Source: Agapetus fuscipes (taxonomy: Eukaryota > Arthropoda > Insecta > Trichoptera > Glossosomatidae). Taken from it: a DNA stretch of 64,000 bases. This document shows, in pieces, positions 49,149 to 59,768 of the stretch (position 1 is the first letter of the stretch; each line of letters starts with the position of its first letter). The notes below the pieces were generated by a model that saw only the letters and a list, made by a program, of their open reading frames with translations, did no database searches and was not told the origin of the DNA. The DNA is taken from positions 1,426,001-1,490,000 of the forward strand of contig OX637343.1 of assembly GCA_951799405.1 (NCBI GenBank), written 5' to 3'. The position numbers were made by a program, and so were the translations under genes.

Positions 49149-49470
49149 TCCGGTCGATAGCTCAGTTGGTAGGGTGCTTGCATTCCATGCCGTGAGCTCG
49201 GGTTAGAATCCCACCGAGGGCGTCAGAAATGATTTCCCGTTTCGGTGTTTATTTCGAACCCCAAAATAAAATACCGGCAAGGTTTACACAGCCTTCACTA
49301 GAAATGAGTACCAGCACTATCGGGAGCTGGAAACCTCCACTTCAACTTAAGTGGTTGGCGTAAGGCCGGCCCCCTTACCTGTAAAAATAAATAGGTTCAA
49401 CTCACCACATGCGACCCCTTCGACGATAACGCGGCAAGAAGTTACACTGTATGTGTAGTTTAGTTGCGTT
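49149..49470 (+). mobile_element. SINE-A, full length
   Basis: Intact box A (tagctcagttgg); box B with one change (ggttagaatccc). All body blocks are present, ending 'tgtagtttagttgcgtt'. A good reference copy. Confidence 0.92.
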
Positions 49471-49930
49471 GCGTTTTTATATCATTGAAATTTGAAGAAA
49501 AATTTGTAATTGTTTACTTACGAGTATAACACTAATTATTTTTTCATTTTTATCTCTTGGCTATGTGACGCCCCCCAGAGTGAATTCTCGATAATTTTAC
49601 TAACTTTAATTTATTCTACTGATATATCAGTAGCATTAAACAGTCTTTACTTTAACAGTTTTTAAAATTTAAATCAAAATAAAATTTGTATCACGTGTTT
49701 TTTAATTTTTTTTTATGCCTTTATTTGTATCATTCATTTCATACCAAATCCATTATCACCCAAAAGCAATCTGAACGGCTATTCCGCTAAATTCCTTACG
49801 ACCTTAAGGCGACGAGATAACGATTCGTGTCCAAAAATAAGGTGTACCTACTGTGATTTTTTATCTACGGAGTTCTTTCGCAAGCGCTAGCAAGCTCCAG
49901 CTTGGATTGATATCCAAAGTGTAAGGAATT
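49471..49930. other. Nothing recognised
   Basis: AT-rich. 'tctcttggctatgtgacg' resembles 33592. No gene. Confidence 0.45.
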
Positions 49931-49933
49931 TCG

Positions 49934-50180
49934 GTGTTATGGCCGAGGGGGCCAAGTGAGCTGATCTTTCTAGCGTATTTGGAATAGAATAACGTTGGTT
50001 CGATCCCCACCTGGGTTATTTGACCATAACTTTGACCCTGGTTAAAACATATGTAATTGGGTAATTATTAGATAATAATTCATTAAAACAAAGAATTATT
50101 AATCGATGATATTAATACCTGTTTCTGGCCGGGCAGAATAGCTTGGTGAATTGCATCGTCTTCACAAGTCTATTTAAAAA
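49934..50180 (+). mobile_element. SINE-D, full length
   Basis: Reference copy: head 'gttatggccgagggggcc', box B 'ggttcgatccccacc', 'ccataactttgaccctgg', AT-rich middle, end 'cttggtgaattgcatcg' and A/T tail. The small 'aattattaat' core may fold. Confidence 0.85.
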
Positions 50181-50774
50181 AAATTTAAAAGCAGAATAGC
50201 GCTTCTGGAGGCTAAACAGATATTCTATGCATTTTCCTTCAGAGTGATTATCCCAACACAATGTTTCAACTTTCTTCTACACTATCATTTTATTCAATAC
50301 TTTTCCACTTTGAAAGTTAATATCCTGGGTTGATTCTTCGTGCACCAAGAGCCATGTACTACTTTCACCGCCGTGCTTCCTAAGGCTTCAATACGGGGGG
50401 AAGAATTGGGGGGAGAAAATGAGCAGAGGCGCTAGGGTACGTAAAGTTACTTGGGGGGTGGGGGTGAAACAGCGGGGGGCCGTAACGAAGGGCCCTGAAA
50501 CCTTCCGCCCTCTCCCCTCCTGAAACCGAGGGGACTTGGGGGGAGTTTCGTAGAACCACGAGGGGAGACGGCCAGCCTTTTTCGTCGTCGCGACCGTTTA
50601 TTATTTTTTTTAATAGACCAATGCCCCCATTTCCTTTTTCTCCCCTCTCCCATCTTTGTGATTGTACCGAAAAAAAAAAGATAAATTAATTACTATTGAC
50701 CAGGAAGTATTGAAAAAGTAAGCCTTTGTTTTGAAACTGGAAGCATATTTTTTTTATATATACTCGTACTAGTC
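50181..50774. other. GC-rich patch, no gene
   Basis: 50395-50575 is G-rich then C-rich. The 68-codon minus frame in it has biased composition only. Confidence 0.5.
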
Positions 50775-51085
50775 AAGGTACAAAATAATGTGATGAGATG
50801 TTTTGGGCATGTGGAAAGAATGAATGACAGACTGACAAAATATATAGACTCGTATACAGAGGAAGTGTGAAAGGAAAAAAAGTACGGGACGACCGAGAAA
50901 AGTATAGAGTGATCAGATTGAGGAGATTGTGAAAGAATGGGATATTTAAAGCGAGCGTAAAAGAAGAAAATGCATGAAAAGGTGATGGATATGAATGAAT
51001 TGAAAGAGGTATGTAAGGATAGGAGGCATATCTACAGAGGCTCTGGCCACCCCTAGCGGAATGGCGACAGAGTTACAGTGTACTG
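50775..51085 (+). pseudogene. LINE-Y 3' end, several frameshifts
   Basis: Matches 53065-53370 with small indels ('gtgatgagatgttttggg', 'gacgaccgagaaaagtat', 'gccacccctagcggaatg'). The frame is broken. Ends 'gttacagtgtactg'. Confidence 0.8.
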
Positions 51086-51318
51086 TCCTCTTTAAAACCT
51101 ATGTACCGAGTATCGTTGTGACATCAGATAGCGACAGCTCATTTTGGTGAAAATATGGAACCAATACACCAAAGGAATACTTATTTTTGCCCATCTGTGG
51201 GGCAAGAAAGTATAAAAGAAGACTGGAGTTTTTCGAAATGTAGTCCTATAGAAGATTAACAAGAAATTCCTGAAGGGACCAAATAGCAAATGAATGGGTT
51301 CTTCAAAAAATTAAAGTT
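51086..51318. other. Nothing recognised
   Basis: No gene or family seen. Confidence 0.4.
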
Positions 51319-51715
51319 GTGGACTGTATATTCAAATCCGGTTCGAAGGACCAAAATTATGATAGAGCCGAGTTTGACTCCACCATGTGCGATAGGAGAG
51401 AGGACATTGAGCGTTGTTTCTTAAAAGTCCTGGGCTCAAGGGAGCACACCTTAAGATCAGCAGAGAACGGAGCGGATACCTTGCTAAATGAACCTAGAAG
51501 GAAAATTGCCACTGTTTTCGGAGACCGTGCTTTTGCGGTGGCCGGCCCTGCGATCTGGAAGCAACTGCCACCAGAAATCCGGAGGACCAGGACGATTGAG
51601 GAGCTAAAGAGGAGGATGAAGACACACTTTTTCGCCCAGTAAACTACTTAGCGCCCTTGGAGTGACATTGAGTTACGAAACGGCGCTGATAAAGAAATCA
51701 TCATCATCATCATTA
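51319..51715 (+). pseudogene. CR1/L2-type LINE C-terminus
   Basis: 107-codon frame: EHTLRSAENGADTLLNEPRR, FGDRAFAVAGPAIWKQLP, LKRRMKTHFFAQ, stop. 'gcgcccttggagtgac', 'gaaacggcgctgataaagaa' and an atc microsatellite follow. The DRAFAVAGP-W-LP motif is a strong CR1/L2 marker. Truncated upstream at about 51320. Confidence 0.8.
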
Positions 51716-52185
51716 ATTAGGCGTTTGAGGAAAATCTGTCAGAGTCGCAGGAAACAAGGAGTCTTGGACTAATCAGAAAGGACTCACCTCATTCGCGAAT
51801 GATCTTATTTTATAAAGTTCTATTTGTCGATCGCGCGTGACTTGTGATGCAGCCGAAGAGACAAGATACGTCTCTTCTCAGTAGAGGTTAAACAAGCACT
51901 GAACTTCACACAGGGTTGTTGTTACATGGTGAGTAGGTAAGGATGGACAGGGCTAATAAAGGGCTAAATGAGTAAGGAAGACACCTGCTCAAAACCCTGT
52001 CCGAAACTCCACTCGTCACATGCAACCTCTTCGAGAACAATGCAGTAAAAAGGTGCACTCGATGTGTAGTTAAGTTGCGTTGGCGTTATATTAGCAGTCT
52101 TTTAGATTTCTTAAAAAATCGTAGAAGGGTAATAAAATATTAAAAACATTACATATTATAATGTAAATAAATATCAAAAGATTAG
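51716..52185. other. SINE-A-like scrap, otherwise nothing
   Basis: 52008-52090 has 'cactcgtcacatgcaacctc' and 'gatgtgtagttaagttgcg', a decayed SINE-A 3' end. No gene. Confidence 0.5.
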
Positions 52186-52189
52186 GATG

Positions 52190-52392
52190 ATTTTTTTGTG
52201 TGAATCACACCTCAAGAATCCTCCACAAACTTAGTCGTTGGTATTCAAAGCGCCAATAACACATGCAAGGCTTGATGGACCTTTGTTTTTTTTAATCCAG
52301 CAAATAGCATATTTAAAAATGGAATTGAATTTCACGACCTTCCAATTGCGAGTCCGTAGCGTTAACCACTAGACTACAGTCCAGTCTAAATA
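52190..52392 (-). mobile_element. SINE-B, diverged
   Basis: Complement: 'gtgtgaatcacacctcaaga', 'cttgatggacctttg', 'cacgaccttccaattgcgag', 'ccactagactacagtcc'. Confidence 0.75.
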
Positions 52393-52539
52393 GTCTACAA
52401 AAAAATATCCTTCTGTCCTACCCACACGAGTAACTACAAACTTAGGCATGTAAGAAAATATTTCGAGTATACAAAAATTGCGTAAATATAAAAAAAAATA
52501 TATGTAAGCTGTAACAGCATCCCAATTCAGTGATTAAGT

Positions 52540-53395
52540 TTTCATACATTTGCTGATTCAGCAGCAGAACTTCAGGCAATGCTCTCTAGTCTGAACCATG
52601 CTCTGTGTGTGAACAAGTTGAAAATTAATGCAAGTAAGACGAAAGTACTGATTTTTGACAGAACGGATGAAAATGAAGAATGCACGTTTATGTTGAGTGG
52701 TACGAAAGTTGAAATTGTGGATGAATTTAGATACTTGGGAAGTATGTTTGAGAAGAATGGAAAGATGACAAGAGAACTTGAGAATAGGGTGTGCAAGGGA
52801 AAGCAAGTGGTCGGTGCAATAGGAAGAATAGCAAAGAACAAGCGATTGACGATGGATCTGAGAATGGCGGTACACAATGGCATATTGTTACCGACTTTGA
52901 TGTATGGAAGTGAAGCATGGACAGTGAACGATAGCGAAGTGAGTAAAGTATGTACGGTGGAAATGAAGCATTTGAGAAGCATGACAGGAAAAACTCTGAG
53001 GGATAGAGTTAGGAATGAATGGGTAAAAAAAGAATGTAATTTGAAAGAGGATGTGAAAGTTAAGGTACAAAAGAATGTGATGAGATGGTTTGGGCATGTG
53101 GAAAGAATGAATGATGATAGACTGACAAAGTATGTATACAAAGAAAGTGTGAAAGGAAAAAGAGGGAAGGGACGACCGAGAAAAGTATGGAGTGATCAGA
53201 TTGAGGAGATTGTGAAAGAATGGGATATACAAAGTGAGCGTAAAAGAAGAAAATGCATGAAAAAGGTGATGGATATGAATGAATTGAAAGAGGTATGTAA
53301 GGATAGGAAAAAATGGAGGCAACTCTGCAGAGGCTCTGGCCACCCCTAGCGGAATGGCGACAGAGTTACTGTTACAGTTACAGTTACTCGATCGA
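52540..53395 (+). mobile_element. LINE-Y, longest copy
   Basis: Unbroken frame 52579-53349 (256 codons), open a little further upstream (TFADSAAELQAM). It is the ORF2 region just after the RT active site: KLKINASKTKVLIF, EFRYLGSMFEKNG, LLPTLMYGSEAWTV, RDRVRNEWVKKECN, MRWFGHVERMNDD, GKGRPRKVWSDQ and RQLCRGSGHP. The YADD motif itself is missing, so the copy is 5'-truncated. Then 'cggaatggcgacagag' and ttacag repeats. Its intact frame suggests recent insertion. Antisense frames of 190-229 codons are shadows. Confidence 0.88.
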
Positions 53396-53705
53396 AAGGG
53401 AGTTAACGCTATGTGGTATGTATTATACTTGGGGTATTTTTTTGTGTAAATAGGGGTAGGTGGTGTGTCGCTTGAAGGGCAGAAAAACAAATGAATTGGA
53501 GGAAATGAATCAATTGAAAACAGATGAGGCAACACCCTTGTTTTATATCCATTCACTCGGAATGAGGAGAAAAACATTCTTCATTTTTTACAGTGGCGCA
53601 GAGTTTTTTTTGGTTCAGGTTTTTATAAATTTTTGTGGTTGTTTCTGAAATAAACATGACCTACTTTAAAAGTTTTAAGGGTTTGTGTATTGACATTGCG
53701 AACAT
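53396..53705. other. Nothing recognised
   Basis: No gene or family seen. Confidence 0.45.
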
Positions 53706-53709
53706 GCTT

Positions 53710-54002
53710 GGACCGGTCCGTAGTGGCAACACTTCGGACTCGTAAATGGAAGGTTGTGGATTCAGATCCCGGCGGAGCACAAAATATACCATTTATATTT
53801 CGAATGTGCTCTTCGCTGGGTTGAAAAATTCATAAACCTTTACCAAAGACCGGTCACTGAAAGGTCCATTCAACCTTACAACAACTGGGTCTTGCTTGAG
53901 AATTGGCGCTTTCTACAGCGACGACCAAGCTCGCAGAGGGCTCTTGAGGTGTGATACACACAAAAACAGCGCTCACCAAATAAATCATCCTAATGTTATT
54001 AT
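53710..54002 (+). mobile_element. SINE-B, tail variant 2
   Basis: Head 'ggaccggtccgtagtggc' (4-bp loss), box B 'ggattcagatcccgg', body, then 'gtgtgatacacacaaaaaca' and 'caaataaatcatcctaa' with tta repeats. Confidence 0.85.
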
Positions 54003-54224
54003 TATTATGCATTTTAGATTAATTATATAAACATGAACACCCAAAGTTAAAAAAAATATTAAAATGTACTAAAAATATATTGATATTTTCTCTTTCTAAA
54101 AGACCGGTCACCAAAGGTCCACTCACCTTAAATTTTAAAGAATAGACTCGGCACAAACAATAAAAACAAAAAAAAGTAAAATTACATTGCCGAGTAGCTA
54201 AGGAAGAGTTAAACTAATATTTTT
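54003..54224. other. SINE-B scrap only
   Basis: 'aagaccggtcaccaaaggtcc' at 54101 is an isolated SINE-B piece. Otherwise AT-rich. Confidence 0.5.
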
Positions 54225-54229
54225 AATTG

Positions 54230-54475
54230 GTTTCCTTGACTTATACGTTAGTATGAGGCTGACCACCCATACTTTTAAAAAATAGATCACTTTGCCAATG
54301 CCACTTATTTTTCAGGAACGGTCAGCAAGAGTTGCAGGACTTATGTTTATTTGAGATTGGAGTATGATGTTGTACGGTCACATGCGGCATGTGTTATCAC
54401 GAACTTATGCGAATGCATTTAATATGAATCTCAAATGTAATATATCTTTTCAACTAAGATTAAAGATTACCTATA
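54230..54475 (+). mobile_element. LINE-X 3' tail, diverged
   Basis: Starts 'ggtttccttgacttatacg', keeps 'gaggctgaccacccata', 'cacatgcggcatgtgtta', ends 'tttcaactaagattaaagat'. Confidence 0.8.
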
Positions 54476-54950
54476 GATTGCTCGCAGGAGCGTGCATCCC
54501 ATACAAGCACATGCGCCTAATAGGTAGGCAATATATGGCAAAAAACTTTTTAAGTTTGATATTCAGATTTTAATCAGGCGGTTACACAAGATGTGCAGCT
54601 TAGTTTTCTTACTAAGGACCCTGGTAACATCGACCGATGACTTTGCCTGGCAAATTTCAAATTTTATTCCGACTTCATTTATAAATATCGAATATTAAAT
54701 ATTTTTCCTAGTAGATTTTATACCAGGGGGCAGGAGCGCAGACAACGCGAGGAGGTGGGGTGAGCCCGAGGACAAAGGCAGGCCTGTTATTGGGGGGGTT
54801 GGGGTTAGGAGGTGGGAGGGGGGAGGACAGGGCTCTGCGTGCGGTATTTTCCGGATAGATACACCGCCCCACCTCCTCGCCTGATATGTGCCCCTTGCGC
54901 CCGGCGCTACACCTACCAGGACAAACGCAAACTTAACTAAGCTAGACATA
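54476..54950. other. GC-rich element at about 54721-54890
   Basis: In complement it reads 'atatcaggcgaggagg', 'tggggcggtgta', close to the start of 44138-44292 ('gtatcaggcttgcag', 'aggaggtgggcggtata'). The other end is 'tataccagggggcagg'. No gene. Confidence 0.45.
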
Positions 54951-55008
54951 TAGTGTTACTGCCTTGCCGCGTTATCCTCGAAGGGTTTCATATGTGGCGA
55001 GTGAAATC
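54951..55008 (-). mobile_element. SINE-A 3' scrap
   Basis: Complement: 'tagtgttactgccttgccgc', 'atatgtggcgagtg'. Confidence 0.65.
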
Positions 55009-55063
55009 TATAATCTAAATAAAGTTTTAAACTTTCACTAACACTTTCATGGTCGGTATTAAC

Positions 55064-55317
55064 TACTGAATTGTTTTTGTGTTTTTTCGGGTTAGACCAT
55101 GGTCTATATGCAGCTTTTTTATAAGCCGACGTTTCGCCTTCATGAGTAGAAGGCATTTTCAAGGCGAACAGACAACCGAAGAGACAACGAAGGCCGCCGC
55201 GCCGGTATAACTCGCCTTGAAAATGCCTTCTACTCATGAAGGCGAAACGTCGGCTTATAAAAAAGCTGCATATAGACCATGGTCTAACCCGAAAAAACAC
55301 AAAAACAATTCAGTAGT
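55064..55317. mobile_element. Large foldback with paired hammerhead-like arms
   Basis: Two nearly perfect inverted arms of about 105 bp: 'actactgaattgtttttgtg' ... 'gccgacgtttcgccttcatg' ... 'ttcaaggcga' and its mirror from 55211 to 55317. They surround a ~45-bp spacer (cagacaaccgaagag...). Each arm contains 'gcgaaacgtcggcttataaa' after a gcctt/aaggc hairpin, as in Penelope-like terminal repeats. The CUGANGA box is degenerate (cttgaaaa). 'ctataatctaa' lies outside both ends. Confidence 0.8.
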
Positions 55318-55525
55318 CTATAATCTAAGTTGCAACGAAACAAACATGTGTAGTTCGCGCTTACGAATGTGTACTTACAAATAAAATCCAAACCTCAAAT
55401 AAACATAAACCCTACAACTTTTGCCGACCTTCCCTGGCACAGGGGTGACATTGGCAAAGTGAACCATTTTTTACAGTATGGGTGATAAGGCTCATACCAA
55501 CCTATGAGACAAGGAATAAACCTGT
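55318..55525 (-). mobile_element. LINE-X tail
   Basis: Complement: 'aagttgcaacgaaaca', 'ccgaccttccctggcac', 'ggtgacattggcaaag', 'cctatgagacaagg'. Confidence 0.75.
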
Positions 55526-55529
55526 TTAT

Positions 55530-55595
55530 GAATGAAACCTATTTATTGTTACAGGTAAGGGGGCCGGCCTTACGCCAATGACTTCAGTTGTAAGT
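55530..55595 (-). mobile_element. SINE-A fragment
   Basis: 'aacctatttattgttacagg', 'gggggccggccttacgccaa'. The copy stops at about 55592. Confidence 0.65.
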
Positions 55596-55737
55596 AAACA
55601 TTGTTATTTTATAGGTATTTCTTGCAATAAATAATGTTACAGTTGATTTAATTCAATTTCCATGAAATATTTATTTTAATTTGTAAAATTATTTTTCTGT
55701 GCCTAAAATCTGTATCTAAAATTATAACCTTTGCTGC

Positions 55738-56078
55738 AAGGTTCATTATACACATATAGTGTAACTTCTTGCCTGCGTTATCCTCGAAGGGGTCACATGT
55801 GGCGATTCGGAACCTATTTATTTTTACGGGTAAGGGGGCCGGCCTCACACCAACCACTTTCAGTTGAAGTGGGGGTTTCCCAGCTCCCGGGGGTGCTGGT
55901 TCTTATTTCTTGTGAAGGCTAAGTAAACCTTGAGATCGAACCCTTGCTCTCGGCATGGAATACAAGCATTCTACCAATTGAGCTATCGACCTTTTTACTC
56001 GAGCTTGGTCGTCGTCGCTACAAAACCCCAATTCTCAAGCAAGACCCAGTTGCTGTAAGGCTGGATGGACCTTTGCAT
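55738..56078 (-). mobile_element. Composite SINE B-A', copy 4
   Basis: SINE-A' 55738-55995 with the family's deletion ('aaccttgagatcgaaccctt') and the junction to SINE-B ('cgacctttttactcgagctt'). The SINE-B part is cut after 'ggctggatggaccttt'. Confidence 0.8.
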
Positions 56079-56272
56079 GTGTTTTATCATGTTCCTTTTA
56101 CCATTTTTGGTATTTTCTGTTTTAAGTATGTGCTGTTTTGTCATTGCGACGTACTTTATTATTATTTTTCGTAATGTATTTTGATTGTGTTGTTCTGTCA
56201 TATGTTGTAATGTCACCTGCTGTTTTGTCGCTGTGCTATTCTATCATGTAACCCGACTTAAGCAATATACTT
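56079..56272. other. Nothing recognised
   Basis: Contains repeated 'ctgttttgtc' at about 56129 and 56219; too weak to name. Confidence 0.4.
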
Positions 56273-56612
56273 AACGCAACGCAACTAAGCTACACATATA
56301 GTGTAACTTCTTGCCGCGTTATCCCCGAGGGGGTCGCATGTGGCGAGTTGAACCTATTTATTTTTACATACAAGTAAGGGGGCCGGTCTTACGCCAACCA
56401 CTTCAGATGAAGTGGGTGTTTCCCAGCTCCCGCAAGAGGGCTGGTACTCATTTCTTGTGAAAGCTGAGTAAACCTTGCCGGTATTTTATTTTGGGGTTTG
56501 AAATAAACACCGAAACGAGAAATCATTTCTGACACCCTCGCCTCGGCGGGATTCGAACCCGAGCTCACGGCATGGAATGCAAGCACTCTACCAACTGAGC
56601 TATCGACCGGAC
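56273..56612 (-). mobile_element. SINE-A, full length
   Basis: Complement of a complete copy: 3' end 'aacgcaactaagctacacat' at the left, body, and head with box B 'gggttcgaatcccgcc'-like and box A at 56594-56605. Confidence 0.9.
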
Positions 56613-56848
56613 TATCTATCCATTAAGCTAACACGTGTCTTCCTTTTTCTCCTACGTATCCAGCTTGTACATGGGCTAGGAAGAACACTTACTAAACAAC
56701 TAATACATGTATTTAATAGGAAGATCGGGTGAACTATGCCATTTTATTTATTCTTCCTATATTTACATAGGGAACGAAGGTCTGCACCCGTATTTCTACC
56801 ATAGTCTCTCACTGCCGTAGCAATTTTCTATGATAAATTCGATAGTTT
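56613..56848. other. Nothing recognised
   Basis: No feature supported. Confidence 0.45.
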
Positions 56849-56849
56849 G

Positions 56850-57185
56850 CTACATTTTTTGCATAATAATTTTTTTACTTTTCTTGTATAGATTTATTTT
56901 TAAGGTTTTGTTGTTTTTTTTTATACTTAAATGTTATTTATTACTCGTATTCCTTGACTTATAGGTTGGTATGAGGCTGACCACCCATACTGTAAAAAAT
57001 GTTGTTTGTTGCTGTTTCAGGGAATGTCGGCAAGAGGGGCAGGGCTTATGTTCATGTGAGGTTTGGATTTTATTTGTAAGTACACAATCAGCATTTGTAG
57101 GCGCGAACTACACGTGTTTGTTTGTGGACATACATCTGAGAGCTTTGAATGAATATATCCTTGCAACTTAGATTATAGATTATTA
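56850..57185 (+). mobile_element. LINE-X spacer and tail with small deletion
   Basis: Spacer 'gtttgctacattttttgcat', tail from 56950. About 20 bp is lost around 57005. Ends 'cttgcaacttagattataga'. Confidence 0.8.
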
Positions 57186-57461
57186 TTATAGATTGATTTA
57201 AAATAAAGTATCTATTTCACCTCAGGTTCTCTGTGTTTTTAGAACATTTTTATACTTTCTCATAAAAAATAATTTCCACTGTGTAAATACGAGTACACAA
57301 ACTCTTAGGCATATTCAAGTTTAGTAATATTTTAGTTATCTATTTCTTTAACTATTATTCAAAATACTCCAGTTTGAGTTAACTAAAACCGAGAATTACC
57401 GAAGTGACAAGCCCCGCTCCCAAATCATGGAAATAATTACAATGCCATTCAAAAGCTTTAA
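57186..57461. other. Nothing recognised
   Basis: AT-rich; no feature. Confidence 0.45.
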
Positions 57462-57464
57462 AAC

Positions 57465-57695
57465 ACTGTTACTGTAACTCTGTCGCCATTCCGTTAGGGG
57501 TGCCCAGAGCCTCTGCAGAGTTGCCTCCATTTTTTCCTATCCTTACATACCTCTTTCAATTCATTCATATCCATCACCTTTTTCATGCATTTTCTTCTTT
57601 TACGCCCGCTTTGTATATCCCATTCTTTCACAATCTCCTCAATGTGATCACTCCATACTTTTCTCGGTTGTCCTTAACCTTTTTTCCTTTCACAG
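57465..57695 (-). mobile_element. LINE-Y 3' end
   Basis: Complement: tail 'ctgttactgtaactctgtcg', 'gttaggggtgcccagagcc', then coding to 'ccatacttttctcggttgtc'. Frameshifts present. The plus-strand 67-codon frame is a shadow. Confidence 0.82.
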
Positions 57696-58139
57696 ATAGG
57701 TAACAGTTTAGAATATATGTTTTAGCGTTTTCTCTTTTAGGATTTTCAGTGCTATACTAAGTAGTGTTGCGCCAATGCTATGGGTATGGGGATCCTGTAT
57801 AAGTACCTAGATGTGGGAAATCCTTTGCCGTACCCTTCTCCAAAAACGCTTTGCCCGAAGCCCGTCCGGGTGGGTCCCCAGGCCCTGCAGAGGGTCTGAG
57901 AGGACTTTGGGGCCGTATTTTTAGGGAAAAAGGCAAGGGTAAGCCTTCTGCGATACCAGGAGAGCAGGGGAGTGGAGGAGGTGGTGGGATTCGGGACGCG
58001 ATGTGTCTTGTGCGAGTGTGGTTGTACTAGAGTTGCGTGAACGTATTACCCTTGTTTACCTCGCATTGTGCTTGGTTCAGACTGAGACAGTCGACACATC
58101 TCGGCAAGAAAAGCCTCACACTACGCTCGGCAGAAATTA
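57696..58139. other. Nothing recognised
   Basis: GC-rich patch at 57820-57990. No supported gene. Confidence 0.45.
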
Positions 58140-58375
58140 CGTGTTAAAGAGCCGATAAGACGAGTGCTTGGAGAGTGAGCATTTGCAGTTGCTGGTCTTC
58201 TGATCTGGAACCGCGTGCCGCATCATGTGAGAGAGCTAGAGGACCATGGAAAGTTCCGAAATGCACTGAAAACAAGCAAATTTCTCGCATCATTTGCACG
58301 AGCGCCCTTGGAGTGACTATATCACGAAACGGCGCTTTAAAGAAATCAGCAACTAAGCATCATCATCATCATTCT
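58140..58375 (+). pseudogene. CR1/L2-type LINE C-terminus, decayed
   Basis: Residues like FAVAGLLIWNRVPHHVREL are readable with frameshifts. 3' end 'gcgcccttggagtgactata', 'gaaacggcgctttaaagaaa' and atc repeats at 58357-58372, the same tail as 51643-51715. Confidence 0.7.
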
Positions 58376-58499
58376 GTTAAAGTCTTATATCAAAAACTGA
58401 AGCTCTTTGTATTGTCAAGTATGTTTTAATGCTGGAGAGGATACAGAAAAAAATCCTGAGATTCCTCTACATCATGGCGTATATGTGTGTGTTTTTCTC

Positions 58500-58770
58500 T
58501 GGCTTCCTTGATAATAAGGTTTGTATGAGGCTGACCACCCATGCTGTAGAAAATGTTTCACTTTCCTTATGTCACTCTTGTTTCAGGGAAGGCCGGCAAG
58601 AGTTGCAGGGTATATGTTCATTTGAGATTTGAGTTTTTATATTGTAAGTCCACATGCGGCATGTTTCAGCGCAAACTTATACGTGTCTGCTAGTGAGAAT
58701 GCATATAATGTGAAGCCTGAATGTTACATATCTTTACAAATAAGATAAAATTCGATAAGATTAGATTTTT
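58500..58770 (+). mobile_element. LINE-X 3' tail, diverged
   Basis: 'ggcttccttgataataaggt', 'gaggctgaccacccatgctg', ends near 'aagattagattt'. Confidence 0.78.
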
Positions 58771-58794
58771 CGATTTCTCGCTCACACCAGAACA

Positions 58795-58845
58795 CCGTTC
58801 TATGCAATATCACCATCATGGACTACTTCCAGATTGACATCTTTA
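58795..58845 (-). repeat. LTR family 2 scrap, part 1
   Basis: 'gcaatatcaccatcatgg' and 'actacttccagattg' match 32902-32932. The remainder lies at 59280-59355; between them is the Penelope/M3 block. Confidence 0.55.
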
Positions 58846-58849
58846 CTTT

Positions 58850-58953
58850 TTTTCTGGTATTGTATCCGTGTTCTTGTTTTTGGTATTTTTTTTTACTTTT
58901 TGATTAACACCGACGTTTCGCTCATTACTTCGATAAGTATCTTCCAAGGTCAG
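58850..58953 (-). mobile_element. Penelope-like end with hammerhead-like motif
   Basis: 58911-58949 in complement: cttggaaga, hairpin tacttatcgaagtaatgagc, GAAACGTCGGTG. The GAAACGTC junction is conserved and the CUGANGA box is altered (tggaaga). 'gttaatcaaaaagtaaaa' follows. Confidence 0.55.
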
Positions 58954-59191
58954 TACCCTAAGTACGTGTTGCAAAACTTGAGAAAAGTAAAGTTTACGGA
59001 AAATATTAAAGCGCGATTTCTCCCAAAATCTGACGTTTTTTTTTCTTACACTTTGTGGTCTAAGCAAAAGAGTTACAGTGATGAAGAAATCAAGTTCAAA
59101 CAAACAAAAACGGCAAATTTTGGGGGAAATCACTCTTTAATAATTGCCGTAAACTTTACATTACTCAAGTTTTGCAGCTCGTACTAAGGGT
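58954..59191. mobile_element. Foldback MITE M3, copy 2
   Basis: Same order as 29290-29527 with scattered substitutions: 'gttgcaaaacttgagaaaag' left, 'ctcaagttttgcagctcg' right. Confidence 0.82.
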
Positions 59192-59649
59192 GCAGCTAGA
59201 CGCTTCGACCTCCTTAAAGGCGCCGAAGATGAATTGGTAAAAAGTAAATATGTCAACTACAAACGGTCATGAAAGTTTCAATCTACTCCCAGATTGTTCT
59301 ACCCACACTATCGCACATGCATAGGTGCGCGTAGGCACTTTGATTTCATAGTCCGTCACTCCATCATCATCATTGTTCAACTTAGTTGCGTTGCGAACTT
59401 TCTTCTTCCACTGTCCCACCGCACTGCCTCCGTGTGAGCCGCCTGCCCCTGTCTGTGTTATCCCAGGGACGTCTTGGGGCAGGCAGGCACGTGCAGGGAG
59501 GGGGGGGGGCGCCTCCGATCAATTAATTATTTCTTTCGCTAACGAGTTTTTCATTCTCTCGTGTGGGCGCTATCCGACAGTACAGCGCTCCAATTGTTTA
59601 TACGCCTCTTTCCGTGCAAACAGAAAAAAACAATCGGCCCACGCACATT
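59192..59649. other. LTR family 2 scrap and GC-rich patch
   Basis: 59281-59360 matches the end of the 32670-32987 LTR ('ctcccagattgttctaccca', 'tttgatttcatagt'). 59440-59520 is G-rich. No gene. Confidence 0.5.
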
Positions 59650-59651
59650 AT

Positions 59652-59745
59652 TACTTCACTTATAGGTTGGTATGAGGCTGACCACCCATACTCTGTTTCA
59701 GGAAAGGTCGGCGAGAGTTGCAGGGCTTATGTTCATTAAGTAAGT
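59652..59745 (+). mobile_element. LINE-X tail, internally deleted
   Basis: 'cttataggttggtatgaggc', 'ccatactctgtttcagg', 'gagttgcagggcttatg'. Confidence 0.7.
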
Positions 59746-59768
59746 CCACGAATATCGTGTTTTCCTTA

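Noticed and set aside
52572..53577. Minus-strand frames of 189 and 229 codons rich in F, I and S, resembling membrane proteins
   Set aside because: Exact antisense of the LINE-Y coding frame. The same pseudo-protein recurs opposite every LINE-Y copy (12437, 31684, 57500).
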